Below, piece after piece: positions 6,165-12,680 of a DNA stretch of 16,227 bases. Both the position numbers and the translations under genes were made by a program. The notes under the pieces were generated by a model, which saw only the letters and a list, made by a program, of their open reading frames with translations, made no database searches and had not been told where the DNA came from. The DNA comes from Thermoleophilia bacterium (GTDB lineage Bacteria; Actinomycetota; Thermoleophilia; Gaiellales; Gaiellaceae): NCBI GenBank assembly GCA_016844515.1, contig JAERMP010000017.1, positions 1 through 16,227 of the forward strand, written 5' to 3'. Numbering within the stretch: the stretch's first letter is position 1; every line of letters begins with the position of its first letter.

Positions 6165-7562
6165 ATGGATTTCGACGTTGCCGTTCTCGGCGGAGGGCCG
6201 GCCGGCTACACGGCAGCGATCCGCGCCGCGCAACTCGGCGCCCGTGTCGCCTGCATCGAGAAGGACGCAGATCTCGGTGGAACATGCTTGAAGGTCGGCT
6301 GCATCCCGACGAAAGCATGGGTTCAAACTGCGCATGCGCTCCACGCGGCGCGCGAGATCGACCCCAAGCTCGGCGTTGTGACCGGGGAGCCTACCCTCGA
6401 CTTCGCGCAGGCAAACGAGTGGAAAGCGGCAGTCGTCAAGCAGATGACAGGCGGTGTCGCTTCGCTGTTCAAGGCCAACGACGTCACCTGGTTCCAGGGC
6501 GCGGGGAGGTTCGACGACGCGCGCTCGATCGCCTTCGACAAGGGGGATGTCGGCCTCAGCTTTTCGAGCGCGATCATCGCCACGGGCTCGTATCCCATGT
6601 GGCCGCCCATCCCCGGGCTCGACTCGCCGCGCTGCGTCGACTCGACCGGGCTGCTCGCGCAGACCGAGGTCCCGCGGCGGCTCGTCGTCCTCGGCGGCGG
6701 AATCATCGGCTGTGAGTTCGCCTCGATCTTCGAGCGCTTCGGAACCGAAGTCACGATCGTCGAGATGCTCGACTCCCTCATCCCGCAGGAGGACGCGGAC
6801 GCGACGAGCGAGCTTCGCAAGTCGTTCGCGCGCCGCGGAATCGTCGTCCACCTCGGCAAGCAGTGCACGAAGGTGGAGGACACGAGCTCCGGGCTCGCCG
6901 TCCACTTCGGCGAAGGAGAGACAGTCGAGTGCGACCTGATGCTCGTCGCCGTCGGCCGGGCGCCGCTCGTCGAGGGGATTGGGCTCGAGGCGGCGGGTGT
7001 CGCGTTCGACCCCCGCACCGGGATCGAGACCGACGAGTACCGGCGAACGTCGGTGCCAAATATCTATGCGGTCGGCGACGTCGCCGGATACTGGCAGCTC
7101 GCGCATACGGCCTTTCGCGAAGGCGAGATCGCGGCGGAGAACGCAACGGGCCACGAGCTGGAGATGCCGGATACGGCGGTGCCGCGGCCCATCTACACCG
7201 ATCCGGAGATCGCCGGCGTCGGACTCACGGAAGCCGAAGCTCGCGAGCACTATGGGGACGAGAACATCGCCGTCGGCAGGTTCCCGTGGGCGGCGAACGC
7301 GCGGGCGGTCATGTCCGGTGAGACGGCCGGCTGGGTGAAGTCGATCCACGAGACGACGTACGGCGAGCTCGTCGGCGTCGTGATCGTCGGCGCACATGCG
7401 ACCGACCTGATCGAAGCCGCTGTCGTCGCGCTCGATGCAGAGGCCACGGTCGAGATCGTCGCTGATGGCATGGCCCCCCATCCGACGCTCTCCGAAGCGA
7501 TCAAGGAGGCGGGCCTCGTCGCGCTCGGTCGCGCGATCCACCTGCCTCCACGCCGGAAGTAG
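6165..7562 (+). CDS. lpdA: Dihydrolipoamide dehydrogenase (E3)
   Basis: A 465-residue FAD-dependent flavoprotein that reoxidises the lipoyl arm of E2 and reduces NAD+. The N-terminal FAD site is GGGPAG (9-14). The redox disulfide is Cys41/Cys46 in GGTCLKVGCIPTK. The NAD-binding repeat is 'LVVLGGGIIGCEFASIFERFG', and the second FAD contact is 'IYAVGDVAG'. The C-terminal interface domain ends with HPTLSEA, where His439 and Glu444 form the catalytic pair contributed to the other subunit. The length is typical. It is separated from E1-E2 by the GNAT gene and a hairpin repeat and has its own leaderless promoter box. It may therefore be made independently and also serve other lipoyl complexes such as 2-oxoglutarate dehydrogenase or glycine cleavage. 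The start is fixed by the -10 spacing and by MDFDVAVLGGG at the usual distance from the N-terminus. Confidence 0.95.
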   Translation: MDFDVAVLGGGPAGYTAAIRAAQLGARVACIEKDADLGGTCLKVGCIPTKAWVQTAHALHAAREIDPKLGVVTGEPTLDFAQANEWKAAVVKQMTGGVASLFKANDVTWFQGAGRFDDARSIAFDKGDVGLSFSSAIIATGSYPMWPPIPGLDSPRCVDSTGLLAQTEVPRRLVVLGGGIIGCEFASIFERFGTEVTIVEMLDSLIPQEDADATSELRKSFARRGIVVHLGKQCTKVEDTSSGLAVHFGEGETVECDLMLVAVGRAPLVEGIGLEAAGVAFDPRTGIETDEYRRTSVPNIYAVGDVAGYWQLAHTAFREGEIAAENATGHELEMPDTAVPRPIYTDPEIAGVGLTEAEAREHYGDENIAVGRFPWAANARAVMSGETAGWVKSIHETTYGELVGVVIVGAHATDLIEAAVVALDAEATVEIVADGMAPHPTLSEAIKEAGLVALGRAIHLPPRRK

Positions 7563-7588
7563 TCACGACCGCTTCGCTCGCCGTTCGC

Positions 7589-7594
7589 TACCCT
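7589..7594 (+). promoter_or_regulatory. Leaderless -10 box (TACCCT) of the small membrane protein gene
   Basis: TACCCT ends 6 nt before the GTG at 7601, the same spacing as at 966, 5611 and 6153. This is the main support for choosing GTG as the start. Confidence 0.45.
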
Positions 7595-7600
7595 CACGCG

Positions 7601-7882
7601 GTGAGCATCTTCACCAAGAGAAACGCCGCCATCGGCTACCTCACGCTGAAGGCGCTCGATCGTCGGCGCCGTAGGCGGAGCGGTCTCAGGCTCAGCCTGT
7701 ACATCGCGCTCGGGCTCATCTCGTTCGGCATCCTCGCCGGCGTCGCGGCCGTTGCCTTGCGGCGGCGTGGCGCGGCCACCGTTGAGGGGCCGGAGGAAGA
7801 CTCCGTAACGACGGACGACGCCGAGAGCGAGATCGTCGGCGAGTACGTGACCGGGACGCCGGAGCCGATCCCCGCAACGTGA
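7601..7882 (+). CDS. Small single-helix membrane protein of unknown function
   Basis: A 93-residue protein with a basic N-terminal part (Arg-rich RRRRRR run at ~21-26), one hydrophobic helix at ~30-49 (LSLYIALGLISFGILAGVAA), another short basic stretch, and an acidic C-terminal tail. The charge pattern, with Arg on both sides of the helix, leaves topology ambiguous. No family is recognised. It starts with GTG, 38 nt after the lpd stop, and has its own promoter box, so it may be independent of the dehydrogenase genes. It precedes the aminotransferase gene by 28 nt. Coding status is supported by the high GC at third codon positions and the clean gap it fills between neighbours. Confidence 0.65.
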   Translation: MSIFTKRNAAIGYLTLKALDRRRRRRSGLRLSLYIALGLISFGILAGVAAVALRRRGAATVEGPEEDSVTTDDAESEIVGEYVTGTPEPIPAT

Positions 7883-7910
7883 GGCAGAGGCCGGCCGGCG
7901 GCGATCGGTC

Positions 7911-9014
7911 GTGATTCGCCCCGCACTCTCAGATCTCGTTCCGTACGAGCCTGGCAAGCCCGTCGAGGAGGTTCAGCGAGAGCTCGGGCTCGACCGCATC
8001 GTCAAGCTCGCTTCGAACGAAGGACCCTACGGGCCGTTCCCTGCCGCTCAGGAAGCGATCGCCCGCGCGACAGTCGAGCTCAACCGGTATCCGGACGGAG
8101 GCGCGTGGCGACTCCGACACGCGCTCGCCGAGCGGCACGGCGTCGGCTTCGAGAACGTGACCGTGTGCGCCGGTGCGGATGCCGTCATCGGATTCGTCTG
8201 CCTGGCGACGATCGATCCCGGTGACGAGGCAGTCACCGGCTGGCCCTCCTTCCCCAGTTACGTCCTCGACCCGCTCAAGCTCGGCGGTGTGCCCGTGCGC
8301 GTGCCGCTGCGGGATGATCGATTCGACCTCGAGGCCATCCTGGCGTCCATCACTCCGCGCACGAAGCTCGTGTTCATCGCCGCGCCGAACAACCCAACCG
8401 GGACGACGAGTACGCGCGCCGAGCTCGAGGCGTACTTCGCGCGCGTCCCACCGCATGTCCTGACGGTCGTCGACCAGGCGTACTTCGAGTACGTTGACGA
8501 GCCGGACTACCCCGATGCGATCGAGGAGTTCGTGAAGGTCGGCCACAACGTGCTGGTGCTCCGGACGTTCTCGAAGATCTTCGGGCTGGCCGGATTGCGT
8601 GTCGGCTACGGCGTCGGCTCCGAGGAGGTCGTCACGGCAATCGGGAAGGTTCGCCGCGCGTTCGATGTTGGCTCCGCTGGCCAGGAAGCGGCGCTTGCGA
8701 GCCTTGGCGAGACTGACGAGATCGTTCGCCGCCGAGAAGCGAACCGCACGGCCATGGTGAGTCTCGATCGCGTTCTCCGCGACCATGGGTTCGATCCCGC
8801 CGGTCCCGCGGTCGCAAACTTCGTGTTCGTTCGGGTCGGTGATGCGCTCGCCGTCAATGACGCCCTGCTGGGCCAGGGGGTCATCGTCCGCCCTATGGGG
8901 CCGTTCGGCGCGGCGGATGCGCTGCGGATCACGGCAGGCGCTCCGGACGAGATCGCCTTCCTGGAGCAAGCGCTCGACGCCGTTTCCGTTCTCGACGCCG
9001 TCGCATCCACCTGA
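7911..9014 (+). CDS. hisC: HisC-type aminotransferase (histidinol-phosphate aminotransferase or aromatic aminotransferase)
   Basis: A 367-residue fold-type I PLP enzyme of the HisC branch. Landmarks in order: 'LVPYEPGKPVEEVQRELG' and 'KLASNEGPYGPFP' near the N-terminus; 'RYPDGGAWRLRHALAERHGV'; 'AGADAVIGFV' (phosphate-binding loop); 'APNNPTGT'; 'VVDQAYFEYV' (Asp and Tyr contacting PLP); 'RTFSKIFGLAGLRVGY' with the Schiff-base lysine; and 'NFVFVRVG' with 'LRITAG' carrying the substrate-carboxylate Arg. The substrate loop reads SNEGPYGP rather than the commoner SNENPLGP. No other histidine genes are nearby, so it may instead serve phenylalanine/tyrosine synthesis, as related actinobacterial enzymes do. 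It starts with GTG 28 nt after the preceding stop, and no alternative start fits the conserved N-terminus as well. Confidence 0.85.
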   Translation: MIRPALSDLVPYEPGKPVEEVQRELGLDRIVKLASNEGPYGPFPAAQEAIARATVELNRYPDGGAWRLRHALAERHGVGFENVTVCAGADAVIGFVCLATIDPGDEAVTGWPSFPSYVLDPLKLGGVPVRVPLRDDRFDLEAILASITPRTKLVFIAAPNNPTGTTSTRAELEAYFARVPPHVLTVVDQAYFEYVDEPDYPDAIEEFVKVGHNVLVLRTFSKIFGLAGLRVGYGVGSEEVVTAIGKVRRAFDVGSAGQEAALASLGETDEIVRRREANRTAMVSLDRVLRDHGFDPAGPAVANFVFVRVGDALAVNDALLGQGVIVRPMGPFGAADALRITAGAPDEIAFLEQALDAVSVLDAVAST

Positions 9015-9264
9015 CGGTTCGTTAAGGCTCGAAAAGGATTGGCGGGAACCATCGCGCGAAGCGCGAAGCACCTCCTCTGGATGCCTGATCGGAGATTCAC
9101 GCGGGCCGGAGACGGCCACGACACGGCGCCGGATCGCCACCCTCGCGCGTCGCACAGGCTTCAAGCCTTTGACGACGCGTGAGTGCGACGCCCGGCTTGG
9201 TCGTGACCGTCCCCGACTGCGCGTCAACTTCCGATCAAGCATCTGTAGCTGAGCTATCCTCCGA
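9015..9264 (+). other. Non-coding stretch downstream of hisC
   Basis: This is the first part of a 449-nt gap between genes. No plausible coding frame is seen on either strand. It holds three short perfect hairpins: CGCGC/GCGCG around GAA (9053-9065), GGCCG/CGGCC around GAGA (9104-9117), and the odd palindrome AGGCTTCAAGCCT followed by TT (9156-9170). The last is the best candidate for a weak hisC terminator. The stretch ends in a candidate -10 box at 9255. Confidence 0.5.
9255..9260 (+). promoter_or_regulatory. Candidate -10 box (TATCCT) for the LCP gene
   Basis: TATCCT fits TANNNT and would start transcription near 9267, giving a leader of about 197 nt before the ATG at 9464. No clear -35 box is present. 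Unlike most genes in this window, the LCP gene would then have a long leader and a real Shine-Dalgarno sequence. Confidence 0.4.
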
Positions 9265-9280
9265 CGACGGGCGCCCGTCG
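9265..9280. repeat. 16-bp perfect palindrome at the start of the LCP leader
   Basis: CGACGGGCGCCCGTCG is a perfect 8+8 palindrome. It could be an operator at the transcription start. Its right half plus the next two bases (GCCCGTCGAG, 9273-9282) is also the exact complement of CTCGACGGGC at 9433-9442, so in RNA it could switch partners. Confidence 0.55.
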
Positions 9281-9297
9281 AGGCGCTCGTTCCCCCA

Positions 9298-9463
9298 AGA
9301 ACACCCTTCAGAATGAGCGACCATGTCGATATGCGGCACTGGACGGCGCGATGCGGCGTCCTCAGTCGCGCCCATATCGAGCTGATATGGACGCTCCCTG
9401 CGTCCTTGCCTCGCACCGTCCAGCACCAGCCTCTCGACGGGCGATCATTCTGAAGGGAGTTCT
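9298..9463 (+). promoter_or_regulatory. Long structured leader sequestering the LCP ribosome binding site
   Basis: Bases 9298-9316 and 9445-9463 are complementary over 18 of 19 positions: 5 bp, one A-A mismatch, then 13 bp of CCCTTCAGAATGA with TCATTCTGAAGGG. The right arm contains the Shine-Dalgarno sequence AAGGGAG (9453-9459) and ends on the base before the ATG. The fold continues inward: CG with CG (9318-9319/9442-9443), GTCGA with TCGAC (9325-9329/9434-9438), CTGGACGG with CCGTCCAG (9339-9346/9416-9423), GCGA with TCGC (9348-9351/9411-9414), and a terminal hairpin CCATATC/GATATGG (9372-9390). It matches no riboswitch class that I recognise. It could be a cis-acting RNA switch, a protein-binding leader, or a long inverted-repeat mobile element that landed here. 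Confidence 0.6.
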
Positions 9464-11398
9464 ATGCGAACCACCCTGAAGAGAGGCCTGGGGCGCGGGG
9501 CCGCGCCGAATGGAAACGGGAAGCCCGTTCTTCCGCCCGGTGCGCTGACCCCCGTCAGCGTCTACACGCAGCCTGCGAGGTCACCGCGCTCGCGGGCGGC
9601 GCTCGTGGGTCGGCTCGCCATATGGCTGGGCGTCGCCTCGCTGGTGCTCGTCAGCGGCGCCGCTGGGGGCGCATATCTCTACTTCCACCAGTCTGTCGCT
9701 GCGGTCGCGGCCGACACGCCCGAGGTGAAGCGCGCCGCGAGGCAGCTGTCGGTCGCGCTCCCCGGGCAGCCGGCCGTTGCTCTCGTCATCGGTTACGACC
9801 ATCGCAAAGAGGACGGAAACAACTCCACCGGTCGCTCGGACACGCTGATGCTCGTCCGCGCCGATCCGGCCACCGACTCGATCTCCCTGCTCTCGTTCCC
9901 ACGTGACATGCGCGTCGAGATTCGTTGTCCGGGGCAAGCGCCGTTCTTCGAGAAGATCGCCCACGCGTACTCGTACTGCGGCCCCCAGGGCTCGTTGAAC
10001 ACTGTCAGGGGGCTCACCGGCGTCCCGATCAACTACTTGATCACCGTGAACTTCCGCGGTTTCCGCCAGATCATCGACAGGCTCGACGGAGCCTGGGTCG
10101 ACATCGACCGCCGGTACTTCAACGACCGTGGGGGGCCGTTCGGTTACGCGAAGATCAACCTCCGGCCCGGGTACCAGCAGCTCACCGGGAGGCAGGCGCT
10201 CGACTACGTTCGGTATCGCCACACGGACTCCGACCTCTACCGGGTCGCGCGCCAGCAGCAGTTCGTGAAGGCCTTCAAGGGCCAGGTGCAGGAGGGCTTC
10301 GCTCCGCTCGCTTTGCCGAAGGTCGTCAACGCCGTCACGAACAACGTGGAGGTCGCCCAGGGAGGCGGCTCGAGCGTCGACGGGGGCACGGTCCTTTCCT
10401 ATGCGTTGTTCGCCTACGACCTACCTCGGGGCCGGGTGTTCCAGACCCGGATCGAGGGCCTCGAGGGCTTTGCCGACCTGACGACGGGCTCCGAGAACAT
10501 CACGCGCGCCGTGCAGACCTTCACGCATCCCGACATCGAGTCCTCGGAAAAGGCGACGGCCGTCGCGCTCGGCGAGAAGCTGAAGCAGCGCCTGTTGGCC
10601 CCGCGCGATACGAGCATCACCGTCCTCAACGGGAACGGCGTGACCGGTTCGGCGTCGACGGCCGGGTTCCAGCTCGGCGAGCGCGGGTATCAGGTCATCA
10701 CCCCACCCAACGGCCTTCCCGCGAACGCCCCGCGGTTCGACTACTTCCGTACGCAGGTCTACTTCGATCCGCGTCAGCGCGGATCGCGCGACGCGGCGCA
10801 GAAGGTGGCGAACCTCTTCGCATCGGCCGAGGTCAAGCCGCTCGCAAAGGAGATAGCCACATTCGCGAGCGGTGCGATGTTGACCGTCGTCGTCGGGCAG
10901 ACCTTCCACGGCAACCTCGCACCGGCCCCCATCGACCGGACGCCGAAGCGAGAGCGCCCGAACGTCGTCTATGGCCCGAACGCAGCGCGTGACCTGCTTC
11001 GCGAGCGCCGTTCTCGCGTGTCCTTCCCCCTGATGGTTCCGACCGTGATCGAGCGGAGCTCGTGGACCGACTCGACGATGCCGATTCGCATGTACTGGAT
11101 CGACCCCGACGAGAAGCACAAAGCCGTGCGACTCGTCTACAGCATGGGCTCGAACGAGTATTGGGGCGTGCAGATGACGGACTGGGATGACGCTCCGGTT
11201 CTCGCCGACAAGAGCCTGACGCGGCGTATCAAGGGCCGGATCTACGACCTCTACTACGACGGCCCGAAGCTGCACATGGTCGTCCTGCGCACCCCGAACG
11301 GCAACTACTGGGTGATCAACACGCTCCTCGACCGGCTGTCGAACGAGACGATGCTGGCGATCGCCAAGGGCCTCAAACCGCTCGGGGGAGCGAAGTAA
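9464..11398 (+). CDS. LytR-CpsA-Psr (LCP) family cell-wall glycopolymer ligase with LytR_C and an extra C-terminal domain
   Basis: A 644-residue membrane-anchored enzyme. LCP proteins move undecaprenyl-linked glycopolymers onto peptidoglycan outside the membrane. Regions: a cytoplasmic Gly/Pro-rich N-terminus (1-47), one membrane helix (~50-74), the LCP domain (~105-270), the LytR_C domain (~383-480, beginning 'ITVLNGNGVTGSASTAG'), and an extra C-terminal domain (~505-640). The LCP signatures are the 'GRSDTLMLVRAD' Asp, 'LSFPRDMRVEI' Arg, and 'YVRYRHTDSDLYRVARQQQF' with its Arg pair. The extra domain ends in 'GNYWVINTLLDRLSNETMLAIAKGL', similar in style to small lipid- or carrier-binding lipoprotein domains; I cannot name it. 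The ATG follows AAGGGAG by 4 nt, the best Shine-Dalgarno sequence in the window, and this site lies inside the long leader stem. UDP-sugar genes follow directly, which fits envelope glycan attachment. Confidence 0.9.
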   Translation: MRTTLKRGLGRGAAPNGNGKPVLPPGALTPVSVYTQPARSPRSRAALVGRLAIWLGVASLVLVSGAAGGAYLYFHQSVAAVAADTPEVKRAARQLSVALPGQPAVALVIGYDHRKEDGNNSTGRSDTLMLVRADPATDSISLLSFPRDMRVEIRCPGQAPFFEKIAHAYSYCGPQGSLNTVRGLTGVPINYLITVNFRGFRQIIDRLDGAWVDIDRRYFNDRGGPFGYAKINLRPGYQQLTGRQALDYVRYRHTDSDLYRVARQQQFVKAFKGQVQEGFAPLALPKVVNAVTNNVEVAQGGGSSVDGGTVLSYALFAYDLPRGRVFQTRIEGLEGFADLTTGSENITRAVQTFTHPDIESSEKATAVALGEKLKQRLLAPRDTSITVLNGNGVTGSASTAGFQLGERGYQVITPPNGLPANAPRFDYFRTQVYFDPRQRGSRDAAQKVANLFASAEVKPLAKEIATFASGAMLTVVVGQTFHGNLAPAPIDRTPKRERPNVVYGPNAARDLLRERRSRVSFPLMVPTVIERSSWTDSTMPIRMYWIDPDEKHKAVRLVYSMGSNEYWGVQMTDWDDAPVLADKSLTRRIKGRIYDLYYDGPKLHMVVLRTPNGNYWVINTLLDRLSNETMLAIAKGLKPLGGAK

Positions 11399-11402
11399 CC
11401 GG

Positions 11403-12680
11403 ATGCACGTTGCCGTCTTTGGCGCCGGCTACGTCGGACTCGTCACAGGGGCCTGCCTCGCCGAGCTCGGTCATGACGTCGTCGTCCGCGACGTCGTTGC
11501 GGAAAAGATCGACACGCTCCAGCGAGGCGAGGTGCCGATCCACGAGGAGGGCCTCGCCGAGCTTCTCGCTCGCAACCGGGAGCGGCTGACCTTCACGACC
11601 GAGGTCGACGAGGCCGTGGACGGCGCGGACGTCGTCTATGTCGCAGTCGGCACGCCTCCGACGTACTCGGGTGACGCGGACCTCTCTGCAGTCTGGACGG
11701 TCGTCGACGAGCTGCCGCGGGTCGACCGTCGGATCGTGATCGCGATGAAGAGCACGGTGCCGGTCGGCACGGCGCGGACCGTACGACACCGACTCGACGA
11801 TCGCGGCCTGACGAACGTGGGCTACGTCTCGAATCCGGAGTTCACCGCCGAAGGAACGGCTGTCCACGACTTCATGCATCCAGATCGGGTCGTCATCGGC
11901 GCGTTCGACGACGCGGACGGAGACCTGGTCGAGCGACTGCACGACGGAATCGAGGCACCCGTGGTCCGCTGCGACGTGTCGTCGGCGGAGATGATCAAGC
12001 TCGCGGCGAATGCCGCGCTCGTGACGCGAATCTCGTTCATCAACGAGATCGCGAACGTGTGCGAGGCGACGGGCGCAGACGTCTTGACCGTCTCGGAGGG
12101 GATCGGGCTGGACCGCCGGATCGGGCCCGCGTTCCTGCGTGCCGGGATTGGTTACGGCGGCTCGTGCTTCCCGAAGGACTCGCTTGCTCTCAAGCAGCTG
12201 GCGGCGAACTCGGGCTACAGCTTCCAGCTCCTCAATGCCGTGATCGAGGTGAACGAGCTCCAGAAGCGGCGCGTCATCGGCAAGCTCGAGCGGCGGCTCG
12301 GATCGCTTCGTGACAAGAGAATCGCGCTCCTCGGCCTCGCGTTCAAGCCGGGAACCGACGACATGCGCGAGGCGCCGAGTCTCGTGCTCGCCGGACGGTT
12401 GCTCTCGGAGGGTGCCGAGGTGCGCGCCTGGGATCCGGTCGCAGACGGCGCTGTCCATCTGCACGGCGTCGAGATCGCAGAGTCGGCGCTCGAAGCCCTC
12501 GATGGCGCCGACGCTGCCGTCATCGTGACCGAGTGGCCGGAGCTTCGCGAGCTCGATTGGGCGGAAGCGGGCGCGCGGATGCGGAACCGGCTCGTCGTCG
12601 ACGGGCGCAACCTGCTCGATCCCGCTCAGCTGCGAGCGCTCGGATTCGAATACGAGGGCATCGGGCGCCCGATCCAGTGA
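11403..12680 (+). CDS. ugd: UDP-glucose 6-dehydrogenase (UDP-glucose/GDP-mannose dehydrogenase family)
   Basis: A 425-residue NAD-dependent four-electron dehydrogenase that most likely makes UDP-glucuronate from UDP-glucose. The N-terminal Rossmann domain starts with GAGYVG (7-12). The 'YVAVGTPPTYSGDADLSAVWTVV' and 'MKSTVPVGTARTVR' strands follow. 'NPEFTAEGTAVHDFMHPDRVVIG' carries the Glu of the active site. 'EMIKLAANAALVTRISFINEIANVCE' holds the Lys and Asn. The catalytic Cys255 lies in GGSCFPKD. The C-terminal domain has 'LGLAFKPGTDDMREAPS'. The related GDP-mannose and UDP-N-acetylhexosamine dehydrogenases share these motifs, so the sugar is not certain, although UDP-glucose is the common case for this length. 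It starts 4 nt after the LCP stop, and the next gene overlaps its stop by 4 bp (GTGA), so all these genes are probably co-transcribed. Confidence 0.88.
   Translation: MHVAVFGAGYVGLVTGACLAELGHDVVVRDVVAEKIDTLQRGEVPIHEEGLAELLARNRERLTFTTEVDEAVDGADVVYVAVGTPPTYSGDADLSAVWTVVDELPRVDRRIVIAMKSTVPVGTARTVRHRLDDRGLTNVGYVSNPEFTAEGTAVHDFMHPDRVVIGAFDDADGDLVERLHDGIEAPVVRCDVSSAEMIKLAANAALVTRISFINEIANVCEATGADVLTVSEGIGLDRRIGPAFLRAGIGYGGSCFPKDSLALKQLAANSGYSFQLLNAVIEVNELQKRRVIGKLERRLGSLRDKRIALLGLAFKPGTDDMREAPSLVLAGRLLSEGAEVRAWDPVADGAVHLHGVEIAESALEALDGADAAVIVTEWPELRELDWAEAGARMRNRLVVDGRNLLDPAQLRALGFEYEGIGRPIQ

Noticed and set aside
2365..7562. Branched-chain 2-oxoacid dehydrogenase instead of pyruvate/acetoin type.
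   Set aside because: The alpha subunit is shorter than typical BkdA and lacks its N-terminal extension, and no leucine/valine catabolic genes are near; this is not fully excluded, so no substrate-specific symbol was given.
9015..9463. A short gene hidden in the 449-nt gap, for example the - strand frames at 9235-9426 or 8606-9124.
   Set aside because: No domain-like translation, no start context, and the region is better explained by hairpins and the structured leader.
9298..9463. Known c-di-AMP (ydaO) or c-di-GMP riboswitch before a cell-wall gene.
   Set aside because: I could not find the conserved core sequence blocks of either class, and the structure is a single long nested stem rather than their multi-helix cores.
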